A model generated the notes under the pieces. That model ran no database searches and had not been told where the DNA came from. It was given only the letters and a program-made list of their open reading frames with translations. Below, piece by piece: positions 1 through 7,894 of a stretch of DNA of 64,000 nucleotides (position 1 is the first letter of the stretch; the number at the start of each line of letters is the position of its first letter). Where the stretch lies: contig NZ_JASTLC010000001.1 in assembly GCF_030499575.1 (NCBI RefSeq), positions 8,332,001 to 8,396,000 on the forward strand, in the 5' to 3' direction. The stretch is from Streptomyces sp. DG2A-72. Lineage in GTDB: Bacteria; Actinomycetota; Actinomycetes; Streptomycetales; Streptomycetaceae. The position numbers and the translations under genes were made by a program.

Positions 1-815
1 GCCGCTGATTCCCGTACGAAATCCGAGAAGTCCCGCGCCTGGCGCCCCAGCACCTGCCGCACCCCGGCCGTGACGTGGGCGTTGCGCCCGTCCAGCAGCC
101 CTTCGAAGACCTCCACCAGGAAGTCCGCCTCCTCGGCCGGGACGCCGAAGCCGGTCAGGAACTCCCCGTACGCCCGCGCCTGCACCGGCGTGTACCTCAG
201 CTCGATCCCGGTGGCCGCGGCGATCTCCGCCACCGCCTGCCGGAAGCTCAGCAGCCGCGGCCCCGTCAGCTCGAGCGTCCGCCCCACATACCGCTCCCCG
301 GACGTCAGCACGGCCGCGACCACGTCCCCGATGTCCCGCACGTCCAGGAACGGCTCGGGCACCTCACCGGCCGGGAACACCAGCTCGCCCGTCTGCACCA
401 GCCCCTCCGCGAGCAGCCCCTCGCTGAAGTTCTGCGCGAACCACGCGCACCGCACGATCGTCCAGTCCGCCCCGGACGACGTAAGCGCCTCCTCGGTCGC
501 CGGCGCCTGCTCCTCACCACGCGCCGACAGCAGCACCAGGTGCCGTACGCCGAGCCCCACCGCCTCCCGGGCGAGCGCGCCGATGCCCTCGGCCGCCGCG
601 GGGGAGCCGACGTCGGACGGGTACATCAGATACGCCGCGTCGGCGTCGCGCAGGGTGACCGCCCACGTCGTCGGGTCCTCCCAGTCGAAACCGCGAGCGC
701 GCGAGGCCGCTCGCACGCTCAGGCCGGCGCCCCGCAGGGAGTCGGCGACCCGGCTGCCGGTCCGCCCGGAGGCGCCGGTCACCACAACCGTCATGTTCTG
801 CGTGTTCTCCGTCAT
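1..815 (-). CDS. NmrA-like NAD(P)-binding reductase (3' end outside window)
   Basis: The reading frame is open from ATG at 815 to the window edge, so at least 271 residues are present and the C-terminus is missing. The N-terminus carries the Rossmann dinucleotide motif [19 protein letters not shown], followed by segments typical of NmrA/atypical short-chain reductases ([41 protein letters not shown]). Family members bind NAD(P)H and act as quinone/flavin reductases or redox-sensing regulators; the substrate cannot be read from the sequence. It is divergent from the AraC regulator at 896, with only about 80 bp between the starts, an arrangement that usually means that regulator controls the reductase. 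A second in-frame ATG seven codons in could be the real start. Confidence 0.8.
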   Translation of the reverse strand, partial: MTENTQNMTVVVTGASGRTGSRVADSLRGAGLSVRAASRARGFDWEDPTTWAVTLRDADAAYLMYPSDVGSPAAAEGIGALAREAVGLGVRHLVLLSARGEEQAPATEEALTSSGADWTIVRCAWFAQNFSEGLLAEGLVQTGELVFPAGEVPEPFLDVRDIGDVVAAVLTSGERYVGRTLELTGPRLLSFRQAVAEIAAATGIELRYTPVQARAYGEFLTGFGVPAEEADFLVEVFEGLLDGRNAHVTAGVRQVLGRQARDFSDFVRESA

Positions 816-895
816 GCCTCCAGTCAACGGCCGCGCGCCCCAACAGCCCATCGCTGAACGGCTCATTCCCATACGTGCGCGTCTACTCTGGCCCC

Positions 896-1870
896 ATGGA
901 CGCTCTCGCAGGCCTTCTCGAGGGTCCACGCGCGCGTGGCGCCTTCATGATCCGTGCGTGCTTCGAGCCGCCGTGGGCGATTCGCATCGAGGACCGCGCC
1001 CCGCTCACGGTGATGCTGATGGTCCGCGGCGCCGCCTGGATCCTGCCGGATTCGGGCGAGCGAAGCGAGACGGGGGTCCCCCCGGCCGAAGGCCGGGGGA
1101 GGCTTCGGCTGACGCCCGGCGACCTGGCGATCGCCCGCGGCCCGGACCCGTACACCTGCGCCGACGACCCCGGCACCGCCCCGCAGGCCCTCATCCTGCC
1201 GGGCCAGGAGTGCCGCTACCCCGACGGCCGCTCCCTGAACGGCTCCATGGACCTCGGCGTCCGCACCTGGGGCGACCGGCTCGACGGCTCCGCGGTGATG
1301 CTGATCGGCACCTACCCGATGGAGGGCGAGATCAGCGGCCGGCTGCTGGACGCGCTGCCGCCGCTGATCACCCTCACCTCCGACGTGTGGCAGTGCCCGC
1401 TCACCCCGCTGCTCATGGAGGAGATCGTCCGCGACGAGCCGGGCCAGGAGGTCGTCCTGGACCGGCTTCTCGACCTGCTGGTCATCGCCGCGCTGCGGGC
1501 CTGGTTCTCTCGCCCCGACGCGGAGGCCCCCGCCTGGTACCGGGCCCTGGCCGACCCCGTCGTCGGCCGCGTCCTGCGTCTCGTCCAGGACGACCCGGCC
1601 CACCCCTGGACGGTCGCCTCCCTCGCCGCCAAGGCCGGCGTCTCCCGGGCCGCCCTCGCCCGCCGCTTCACCGACCTCGTGGGCGAGCCCCCGATGTCCT
1701 ACCTCACCGGCTGGCGCCTAGCCCTGGCCGCCGACCGCCTCCGCGCCACCGACGACACCATCGCCGCCATCGCCCGCCACGTCGGCTACGGCAGCGCATT
1801 CGCCCTGTCCAACGCCTTCAAGAGGGTGTACGGCGTCAGTCCGCAGGAGCATCGGACGCGGGTGGGGTAG
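896..1870 (+). CDS. AraC-family transcriptional regulator with cupin sensor domain
   Basis: 324 residues. The N-terminal half looks like the cupin_6 (AraC ligand-binding) domain and the C-terminal ~100 residues form the two-helix-turn-helix AraC domain ([46 protein letters not shown]). I chose ATG 896 because the cupin domain begins directly after it; an in-frame GTG at 875 is less convincing. It probably regulates the divergent reductase. Oddity: around residues 54-69 the cupin is interrupted by [15 protein letters not shown]. This is encoded by a low-complexity GC palindrome (about 1054-1100) of the type found between genes elsewhere in this window, so a small repeat seems to have inserted in frame. 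Whether the sensor still folds is unknown. Confidence 0.88.
   Translation: MDALAGLLEGPRARGAFMIRACFEPPWAIRIEDRAPLTVMLMVRGAAWILPDSGERSETGVPPAEGRGRLRLTPGDLAIARGPDPYTCADDPGTAPQALILPGQECRYPDGRSLNGSMDLGVRTWGDRLDGSAVMLIGTYPMEGEISGRLLDALPPLITLTSDVWQCPLTPLLMEEIVRDEPGQEVVLDRLLDLLVIAALRAWFSRPDAEAPAWYRALADPVVGRVLRLVQDDPAHPWTVASLAAKAGVSRAALARRFTDLVGEPPMSYLTGWRLALAADRLRATDDTIAAIARHVGYGSAFALSNAFKRVYGVSPQEHRTRVG
1054..1100. repeat. Interspersed GC repeat inserted in frame in the AraC gene
   Basis: The segment contains GAGCGAAGCGAGACGGGGGT and then a CCGGCCGAAGGCCGG hairpin. It shares the GAGCGAAGC and GGGGTCCCCCC core with the insert nested in the intergenic repeat at 40544-40619. It adds roughly 15 residues to a cupin domain where related proteins go directly from the DSG turn to RLRLTPGD. 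Length is near a multiple of three, so the frame is kept. Confidence 0.6.
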
Positions 1871-1917
1871 GACGACGCGCGTGCCCCTGCCGCGGGCGGA
1901 GTCGTAGCCTTTCGTAC

Positions 1918-2601
1918 GTGTACACCGAGCGGGCGTCCAGGCTGCCGGGCGCGGTCGTGTGGCGCCGGACCATCGAGGACCCTGTCGTCCGGCCTGTGCT
2001 GCCCGACGGCTGCATGGACCTGCTGTGGAACGACGGCCGGCTGCTCGTCGCGGGACCCGACACCCAGGCGTACGTTCCCGAGGGCGGCCCGCGGCACTGG
2101 GCGGGCGTCCGCTTCCATCCCGGCACCGCGCCCGCGTTCCTCGGCGTGCCCGCACACGAACTGCGCGACCGGCGCGTCGAGTTGACCGACCTGTGGCCCG
2201 CCGCGGAGGTACGACGCCTGCACGACCGTATCGAGGCGGCCGCGGACCCCGCGACCGCGCTGGAGGACGCGGCGCTGGAGCGGGCCGCCGACACAGAGCC
2301 GCCCGACCCGCTGCTGCTGCGGGTCGTCGCGTCACTCGACACGGGCCGCCCGGTCGCCGCCACGGCGGACGAACTCGGGCTGGGCGCCCGCCAGTTGCAC
2401 CGCCGCTGTCTGACCGCCTTCGGCTACGGCCCCAAGACGCTCGCGCGGATCCTGCGCCTGCAACGCGCGCTGGCGCTGGCCCGCGACGGCCTGTCCCTCG
2501 CCGAGACGGCAGCCCGGGCGGGCTTCGCCGACCAGGCGCATCTCGCCCGTGACGTACGGGAGTTGGCGGGCATACCGCTCACGGAGCTACTTGGACGCTG
2601 A
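1918..2601 (+). CDS. AraC-family regulator with DUF6597-type N-terminal domain
   Basis: 227 residues from GTG 1918. The N-terminal ~130 residues ([45 protein letters not shown]) match the DUF6597 domain found in short AraC-type regulators. The C-terminal part is an AraC helix-turn-helix ([59 protein letters not shown]). No Shine-Dalgarno sequence is evident upstream of the GTG, so the message may be leaderless or start slightly differently. It follows the first AraC gene by 47 bp in the same direction but nothing proves co-transcription. The ligand and target are unknown. Confidence 0.82.
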   Translation: MYTERASRLPGAVVWRRTIEDPVVRPVLPDGCMDLLWNDGRLLVAGPDTQAYVPEGGPRHWAGVRFHPGTAPAFLGVPAHELRDRRVELTDLWPAAEVRRLHDRIEAAADPATALEDAALERAADTEPPDPLLLRVVASLDTGRPVAATADELGLGARQLHRRCLTAFGYGPKTLARILRLQRALALARDGLSLAETAARAGFADQAHLARDVRELAGIPLTELLGR

Positions 2602-2641
2602 GCGCTCCGCGGGAAGGCCGGTGCACTGTCTGCGGGTGCGT

Positions 2642-2705
2642 CGTGGCTGGTCGCGCCCACGCGGCGGAGCCGCAAAATTGACACAGCCCCGCGCCCCTTT
2701 GGGGC
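2642..2705 (+). repeat. Streptomyces-type intergenic repeat, copy A
   Basis: A 64-bp unit starting CGTGGCTGGTCGCGCCCACG and ending in the GCCCCTTTGGGGC palindrome, with GCGGCGGAGCCGC and TTGACACAGCCCCGCG between. It lies between the stop of the AraC gene and the stop of the VOC gene. A nearly identical copy in opposite orientation is at 3228-3290 and a disrupted third copy is at 40531-40666. Confidence 0.85.
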
Positions 2706-2714
2706 ACGTCGAAC

Positions 2715-3125
2715 TCAGGCAACTTCACCAGGGCCGCTTGTCGGGGCGAACAGATCGACCCCGTGTCCGTCCGGGTCGTGCACCACCGCGTACCGCTGGC
2801 CCCATTCGGCGTCCCACGGCTTGTGTCCGCCCTGGTACCCGGCACCGACCAGGTCCTCGTACACCCGGTCCACCTCACCCGGGCTGTCGCAGAGCAGTGC
2901 CAGCGAATGCCGGCCGCCACCGGCCGGAGGCTGCCACCCGGCGACCAGGGACCGGACCATCTCCTCCGTGTCCAGCATCAGCCGCAGTCCGCCGGGCAGT
3001 TGGGCCTCGGCGTGCGGTTCGTTCTCGGCCCCCTCGGGGAAGGCGAAGCCGACTCGGCGGTAGAAGGCGACAGAGGCAGCCATGTCGGCGACGATCAGGC
3101 CGATCGCATCGAATCGTGGAGTCAT
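2715..3125 (-). CDS. VOC (glyoxalase/bleomycin-resistance) family protein
   Basis: 136 residues from ATG 3125. Two beta-alpha-beta-beta-beta halves of the vicinal oxygen chelate fold can be seen: FDAIGLIVADMAASVAFYRRVGF at the N-terminus, and YAVVHDPDGHGVDLFAP at the C-terminus with the DPDGHGVDLF signature. VOC proteins bind a metal and act as dioxygenases, isomerases or drug-binding proteins; nothing in the neighbourhood narrows this one. The gene is bracketed by copies A and B of a 63-64 bp repeat in inverted orientation, which suggests it may have moved as a unit or simply sits between two repeat insertions. Confidence 0.85.
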   Translation of the reverse strand: MTPRFDAIGLIVADMAASVAFYRRVGFAFPEGAENEPHAEAQLPGGLRLMLDTEEMVRSLVAGWQPPAGGGRHSLALLCDSPGEVDRVYEDLVGAGYQGGHKPWDAEWGQRYAVVHDPDGHGVDLFAPTSGPGEVA

Positions 3126-3227
3126 GCGGCCACCGTAGGCGGCGCAGCGGCGGTGGGTCTTGAAGGAATCGGACAGGACAGGGTCGTGGTCAGTCGAAGG
3201 TCACCGGCCCACGCGGTGTGCAGCAGC

Positions 3228-3290
3228 GCCCCAAAGGGGCGCGGGACTGTGTCAATTTGCGGCTCCGCCGCGTGGGCGCGACCAGCCACG
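3228..3290 (-). repeat. Streptomyces-type intergenic repeat, copy B (inverted)
   Basis: The reverse complement matches copy A over its full length, apart from one missing A in the central run and one C-to-T change (CACAGTCCCGCG against CACAGCCCCGCG). With copy A it forms an inverted pair around the VOC gene. Confidence 0.85.
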
Positions 3291-3334
3291 ATGGCGCCGC
3301 GGACGATCGACGGCACATCGCACCACCGCGCCCC

Positions 3335-4351
3335 TCACTCATGGGTGAGGCTGCCGTCCAGCGGGTTCATCGTCGGGTGCATCTTCATCGGGCCGTACTC
3401 GTCGACGTCCGAGGGCCGCGGTGTCTCCGGGCCGTAGGGACCGGTGCGGAGCAGACGCTCCACCCGGCAGATCCGGAAGACCTGGCCGTCCACCTCGAAC
3501 TCGTCGGCGTGGCCGAGCGCCCGGTACTCCTCGGCCGCCTGCGCGTATCTGGCCTTCTTGGTGTCGTCGAACTGGTACAGCATGGCCCAGATCTCGGCCA
3601 TCCCGTCGTAGAGCACGCGCCGGGCGTCATGCGGCGTGGGCTGGAGGGTGCTGCGCGGACGCCAGCCGTCGCCGCTGCGTTCGACCACACCGAAACCGGT
3701 GGGCAGCAGCACGAGTTCGGGATGCGTGGCGACCGCCCGCTCGGAATCCGCGCGCACGTCGGCGGGGAAGCGGGAGCCCCGGTACGCGAAGCCCTGCAGC
3801 CCCAGCGTCAGCGCGCCCGCGGACGGCCCGTCCAGGTGCTCAGGATCGAGTACGAACTCCACGTCCAGGGGCGCGTGGCGCGTCTGCCGATCCCACGACC
3901 GCTCCACCGGCTCCCGGTCGGTGGGTCGGGGCGGCTCCAGGCCGTCGTCGCCCATCCGCGCGAACTCGTCCCCGCGCACCACCCGGTACCGCACCCCGCA
4001 GGCCGTCACCTCGTCCGCCGGCTCGCGCTCCAACACCTCCACTGCCGCCAGCAGTTCACGCCGTACGGCCGGATCGTCGGTGTCGTCCTTCGCGGTGAAG
4101 AACAGATGCGACTGCAGCCCGTCCCGCGCCACCTGCGGCATCCCGTCCACCACCGGTTTCACCACCCGCCACTGGGGCCCCACCGCCGGGTCCTGTGCCG
4201 CGATCCCGAACACCGGTCCGCGCAGGGCGATGCGGGGATACCGCACCGTGGCCTCCATCGCGTCGGCCTCCCGCACCCAGGCGGCGGGGTCGTCACGGCG
4301 GACCAACTCCTCCTGGAGGGCATCGATACGTTGCTGCCAGTCATCGGTCAT
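3335..4351 (-). CDS. Probable DUF5954 family protein
   Basis: 338 residues from ATG 4351. Full-length soluble protein without signal peptide or membrane segment. The opening (MTDDWQQRIDALQEELVRRD, then RYPRIALRGPVFGIAAQDP) and the conserved middle (GVRYRVVRGDEFARMGDDGLEPPRPTD) resemble the Streptomyces family I know as DUF5954. No catalytic motif can be recognised. It stands alone between the inverted repeat copy B and the LacI gene, which starts its own transcript upstream at 5483. The family assignment is from memory and moderately sure; no function is known. Confidence 0.7.
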   Translation of the reverse strand: MTDDWQQRIDALQEELVRRDDPAAWVREADAMEATVRYPRIALRGPVFGIAAQDPAVGPQWRVVKPVVDGMPQVARDGLQSHLFFTAKDDTDDPAVRRELLAAVEVLEREPADEVTACGVRYRVVRGDEFARMGDDGLEPPRPTDREPVERSWDRQTRHAPLDVEFVLDPEHLDGPSAGALTLGLQGFAYRGSRFPADVRADSERAVATHPELVLLPTGFGVVERSGDGWRPRSTLQPTPHDARRVLYDGMAEIWAMLYQFDDTKKARYAQAAEEYRALGHADEFEVDGQVFRICRVERLLRTGPYGPETPRPSDVDEYGPMKMHPTMNPLDGSLTHE

Positions 4352-4442
4352 GCACGCATTGTCGCGGTCGACGGGGGTGCGCAGGGGCCGTTCCGATGCA
4401 ACAACCGTGATTGTTGGCGGACTTGAGGAGGGCGGACCACAC

Positions 4443-5483
4443 TCACCGGACCGGGGCCGTGCTCGCCCGCTGCACCAGCCGCGTGGACAGTTCCGTGCGG
4501 GTGCTCTCCGGCCGGTCGCCCTCCATCATGCGGACCAGCAGCCGCAGGGCCGTCGCCGCCATCTCCGACAGCGGCTGGCGAACCGTGGTGAGGGCCGGAG
4601 TGGTCCAGCGGGCCTCGGGCAGGTCGTCGAAACCGACGACACTCAGGTCGTACGGCACGCTCAGTCCCCGCTCGGCCAGGGCCTCGTAGACGCCCAGGGC
4701 CATCCGGTCCGAGCACACGAAGACCGCGGTGGGCGGCTCGGGCAGGTCGAGGAGTTCCAGCGTGCGGCGGCGGGCCATGCCCTGGTCGAAGCCGGCGTGC
4801 CGGACGTACTCGGGCCGTTGCCGTATCCCCGCCGTCGCGAGCGCCGAGCGATAGCCGGCGATCCGCGCGCTGCTGCACATCGTGTGCGTGCTGCCGGCGA
4901 CCACGGCGATGCGCTCGTGGCCCAGCGACAGCAGATGCTCGGTCGCCGTAACCCCGCCGTGCCAGTTCGCCGCGCCCACCGACACCACGCCGGGCGGTGG
5001 ATCGAGGACCGGGTCGATCAGCACATACGGGATGTGGTGCTGGTCCAGCCACGCGCGCTGGGACGGCGTCAGCTCGGCCAGGTTGAACAGCACTCCCGAC
5101 GAACCGCGTGCGGTGAGCTTGTCCAGCCACCCGCGCTCCGGACGGCCGCCGCGCGTCCGGTTCGGACCGGCCGACACGACCACCTCCAGACCGGCGTCGT
5201 GGGCCGCCGCCTCCACCCCGTGCAGCACCGCACCCGACCAGGAACTCTCCAGCGAGTGCAGCACGAGGTCGACCATCCCGGACACCCTCGCCGTGTCGAA
5301 CCTCGGTCTGCGCACATAGCCGAGCCGGTCCAGCGCCTCGGTGACCCGGCGGCGGGTCTCGGGGGCCACGTCCTCCCGGCCGTTGACGACCTTGGAAGCG
5401 GTCGGCACGGACACGCCCGCCTCCCGGGCGACGACGGCCAGCGTCGGCCCGGCCGCCACGCTCGCACTCCCTGTACGGCTCAT
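4443..5483 (-). CDS. LacI-family transcriptional regulator (first of three)
   Basis: 346 residues from ATG 5483, with GAGAGG nine bases upstream. The LacI headpiece is clear (LAVVAREAGVSVPTASKVVNG, TRRRVTEALDRLGYV), followed by a periplasmic-binding-protein-like sensor (GMVDLVLHSLESSWSGAVLHG to SVVGFDDLPEARWTTPALTTV). Such proteins release DNA on binding a sugar. Upstream are the AAGCGCTT palindrome at 5561-5568 and a GH43 beta-xylosidase remnant, so it may once have controlled a xylan or arabinan gene that is now decayed. It differs clearly from the paralogous pair at 6396 and 11149. Confidence 0.93.
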   Translation of the reverse strand: MSRTGSASVAAGPTLAVVAREAGVSVPTASKVVNGREDVAPETRRRVTEALDRLGYVRRPRFDTARVSGMVDLVLHSLESSWSGAVLHGVEAAAHDAGLEVVVSAGPNRTRGGRPERGWLDKLTARGSSGVLFNLAELTPSQRAWLDQHHIPYVLIDPVLDPPPGVVSVGAANWHGGVTATEHLLSLGHERIAVVAGSTHTMCSSARIAGYRSALATAGIRQRPEYVRHAGFDQGMARRRTLELLDLPEPPTAVFVCSDRMALGVYEALAERGLSVPYDLSVVGFDDLPEARWTTPALTTVRQPLSEMAATALRLLVRMMEGDRPESTRTELSTRLVQRASTAPVR

Positions 5484-5554
5484 CGGGATTCACCTCTCCG
5501 GCCCGCCCGAGGGCCTTGAAAGTTTCGACCAGCGCAGAAACAGTCAGCGCGAAA

Positions 5555-5575
5555 TAGTAAGCGCTTCCTACCCTA
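5555..5575. promoter_or_regulatory. LacI-type operator candidate upstream of the first LacI gene
   Basis: AGTAAGCGCTTCCT contains the AAGCGCTT palindrome that is the usual core of Streptomyces LacI-family operators. It lies about 75 bp upstream of the LacI start at 5483. Similar cores occur at 8941-8954 and 19706-19719. Confidence 0.55.
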
Positions 5576-5649
5576 GGTTCACCACAGTTCGGCGGGAAGA
5601 GGCCGGAGTTCGGCGGGATCCGAGGCCTTGGGCTTTCGAAACTTCGAAC

Positions 5650-6120
5650 GGAGGCTTTCCGCTCGGTACCCTCATCGTCCCGCTCCACCAGACGCGGTAC
5701 CGTCCGGCCCGCGTCCCGCCACTGTCGGCCGTGCTGCCCCTCACCCTCCGGTTCCGCCCAGGTCAGGTCGAGGGAGACATAGGCCTCGGCGTCGTACCGG
5801 AGCACCGGCCCGGCGCCCTGCGTGAAGCTGGACGGGCCTGCCTCGAGCGTGACTTCGGCCTCCGCGCGGTGCCCGGTGATGCGCTGCGCCGGCAGGCTGT
5901 GCGCCCACCGCGATTCGGGACCGTGCCGTCCGCACATCCGGATCCAGCCGGGGCGTACGGCGGTGTCGGCCCAGGACGGATCGGGGTATCCACGAGCAGA
6001 GTTCCAGGGCCGGCCCAACGGCTCGTCTGCAGCGGTGGTCCAGCCCTTCGCGTCCCAAGTCACCGGCTGGACCGCCGTCTCGCGGCCGAGAGGACAACGC
6101 AGGCCGTCCGGCGTCCGCAG
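5650..6120 (-). pseudogene. Remnant of a GH43 beta-xylosidase C-terminal domain
   Basis: The minus strand encodes an uninterrupted stretch resembling the end of the catalytic domain and the concanavalin-like C-terminal domain of GH43 beta-xylosidases: PLGRETAVQPVTWDAKGW, then RPGWIRMCGRHGPESRWAHS, LPAQRITGHRAEAEVTLEAG, VLRYDAEAYVSLDLTWAEP. There is no start codon with a ribosome site, no N-terminal five-blade propeller and no proper end, so only roughly the last third of a gene survives. It sits between two LacI genes on the same strand, the usual place for the hydrolase they would regulate. Boundaries are approximate. Confidence 0.7.
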
Positions 6121-6395
6121 CGGACGGGCGGCGACGGCCCGTCCCGTTCGACGCCTGCCTGACCCGCCCGGACCTCGCTGCCCGCACCCGCGGCGGCCGG
6201 CGCTTCCTGCAAGCGGAAGCTGTAGTAAGCGGTTGCAGGGACAGTGGGGCCCGATGCCTTCACCCTGGCCTGGGACGGCCGTTGAGAGCGGTTTCGAGGC
6301 TCCTGGACCCAACCCGGCAAAAGCCCGCCTCGGAAAACGCTCACGCAACGATCGCCTGCAGTGTCTCCGGCAGACGCACACCGGTCGTCGTTCCG

Positions 6396-7484
6396 TCAGT
6401 CGCGCCGGGCAGGCGGCCGCACGGAGTTGCGTACGACGACATGCGTGCCCAGCACCAGATGGTCGCCGTCGCCGCCCTTGCCGCGGCTCGCGCTGCCCTC
6501 GCGCCGATCGGCCACCGCCCGTAGCGCGACGCGGCCCATCTCCTCGTACGGCACGTGCACGGTGGTCAGTTGGGGCGTGAGCTGGGAGGCGAGCGGGATG
6601 TCGTCGTAGCCGACGATCGACACGTCCTCGGGGACCCGGAGCCCGGCCGCGCGCAGGGCCTGCATGGCGCCCGCGGCGACCACATCGGTCCCGGCGAGCA
6701 CGGCCGTGAAGTCGAGCCCTTCCCGCAGGCTTTCCTCCACGGCCCCGTACCCGTGCTGGTAGTCGTACGGGCCGTGCCGCACCATGCCCGGGTCGAAGGG
6801 CACGCCGTACGCCTCGAAGGCGCGCTGGGCGCCCTTCAACCGGCCCCGGGCTGTGCTGAACTCGGCGTGGCCCGGCAGGACGAGAACCTTGCGGTGGCCG
6901 GCCGACAGCAGATGGCTCGCCATCGCGTAGGCGCCGCCCTCGTTGTCGTAGTCGACCGTCGTCGCCGGCACGTCGCCCTCCAGGGATGGTCGGCCCACCA
7001 GGACGAGGTGGGAGCCGGCCGCGTCGAGGGAGCGGGCGAAACGGGCCATGCGCAGTTGGTACTCGTCGTGGTCGTAGGCACCGCCGAGCAGGACCACCGC
7101 GGCGACGCCCTGCTGGCGCATGAGGTTGACCAGGGCAAGTTCCCGCTCGGGATCGTTCCCGGTCGTGCCGACCAGGGAGAGCCAGCCGCGCAGGGTGGCG
7201 GCGCCCTCGACTCCCTTGGCCACGTGGGCGAACGCGGCACCGGTGATGTTGTCGATGAGGATGGCCACCGTGGGCGTACCGCCGCCGGCCAGCGAACGGG
7301 CATGGGCATTGGTGACGTAGTCCAGGTCCCGGACGACCTTCATCACGCGGCGGCGCAGATCCTCCGACACCGGGTAGTTGCCGGACAGGACGCGCGACAC
7401 GCTGGCGACGGAGACCCCCGCGCGCTCCGCCACGTCCCGAATGGTGGCCCGACCGACGTCGTTCGACGCCTTGCGCTGACTCAC
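6396..7484 (-). CDS. LacI-family transcriptional regulator (second)
   Basis: 362 residues from GTG 7484, chosen because GAAGGAG lies just upstream. An upstream ATG at 7514 or 7535 would add a non-conserved tail. Headpiece: ATIRDVAERAGVSVASVSRVLSGNYPVSEDLRRRV; sensor domain to SIVGYDDIPLASQLTPQLTTVHVPYEEMG. It is a close paralogue of the regulator at 11149: both share YDNEGGAYA, the VPYEE segment and the LLGTHVVVR ending. The C-terminal tail contains a small low-complexity insert, EGSASRGKGGDGD. Upstream, GGAAACCGTATCCC (7551-7564) resembles the operator in front of the paralogue. Confidence 0.93.
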   Translation of the reverse strand: MSQRKASNDVGRATIRDVAERAGVSVASVSRVLSGNYPVSEDLRRRVMKVVRDLDYVTNAHARSLAGGGTPTVAILIDNITGAAFAHVAKGVEGAATLRGWLSLVGTTGNDPERELALVNLMRQQGVAAVVLLGGAYDHDEYQLRMARFARSLDAAGSHLVLVGRPSLEGDVPATTVDYDNEGGAYAMASHLLSAGHRKVLVLPGHAEFSTARGRLKGAQRAFEAYGVPFDPGMVRHGPYDYQHGYGAVEESLREGLDFTAVLAGTDVVAAGAMQALRAAGLRVPEDVSIVGYDDIPLASQLTPQLTTVHVPYEEMGRVALRAVADRREGSASRGKGGDGDHLVLGTHVVVRNSVRPPARRD

Positions 7485-7550
7485 CCTTGAGGCTCCTTCA
7501 CGTCGTGGCCCCATCACGCCCACGTCCAGGACCACGCCCGACGCCGGTGC

Positions 7551-7564
7551 GGAAACCGTATCCC
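7551..7564. promoter_or_regulatory. LacI-type operator candidate
   Basis: GGAAACCGTATCCC has the outline of the perfect palindrome GGAAACCGGTTCCC in front of the paralogous LacI gene at 12237-12250 but is less symmetric. It lies about 70 bp upstream of GTG 7484, fitting autoregulation. Confidence 0.45.
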
Positions 7565-7664
7565 ATTGTTACTCCGGCCCAGCGGGCGTGCGCCAACGCC
7601 GGGCAAGGGCCCACCAACGCGCACCGTCCCCACGCGCCGGCCGCGAGGGAGCCGCAGGGGGCGC

Positions 7665-7732
7665 GCCGGTGTCGAGAGCCCGAACGCGCGGAGGCGCGAA
7701 GCGCTGAGCACGATCGGGCTCTCGACACCGGC
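7665..7732. repeat. Perfect 19-bp inverted repeat (large hairpin)
   Basis: The arms GCCGGTGTCGAGAGCCCGA (7665-7683) and its exact reverse complement (7714-7732) enclose 30 bases containing a second small stem, GCGCGGAGGCGCG. Outside the arms, GGGGGCGC on the left pairs with GCGCCCCC on the right. It lies 180 bp upstream of the LacI start and 160 bp beyond the stop of the hydroxyacid dehydrogenase gene on the same strand. It could terminate that transcript or be another interspersed palindrome. Confidence 0.8.
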
Positions 7733-7779
7733 ATAAAGCGCCCCCGGAGGCGACCGAGCCAAATATTCGGCACGCCAGC

Positions 7780-7878
7780 TGCAAGGCTTCTCGGCGTCAA
7801 CGCACCGCTGCCTGCAAGGCTTCTCGGCGTCAACGCACCGCTGCCTGCAAGGCTTCTCGACCTCAACGCACCGCCGCC
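7780..7878. repeat. 33-bp tandem repeat, three copies
   Basis: Three head-to-tail 33-bp units start at 7780, 7813 and 7846, each beginning TGCAAGGCTTCTCG and ending CAACGCACCGC(T/C)GCC. The first two are identical and the third has a few changes. A decayed fourth unit follows up to about 7894. The array lies directly downstream of the dehydrogenase stop codon. Identical neighbouring copies suggest recent slippage or a variable-number locus. Confidence 0.9.
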
Positions 7879-7894
7879 CGCAAGCCCCCCGCCG

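Noticed and set aside
70..2601. A very long plus-strand frame (over 800 codons) across the reductase and AraC genes
   Set aside because: Only the last 228 codons (from 1918) are a real gene. The rest is antisense to the reductase or out of frame with the first AraC gene and has no domain signature.
4348..6381. A 677-codon minus-strand frame over the first LacI gene
   Set aside because: Only its first third contains real similarity (GH43 remnant). The part over the LacI gene is a shadow frame.
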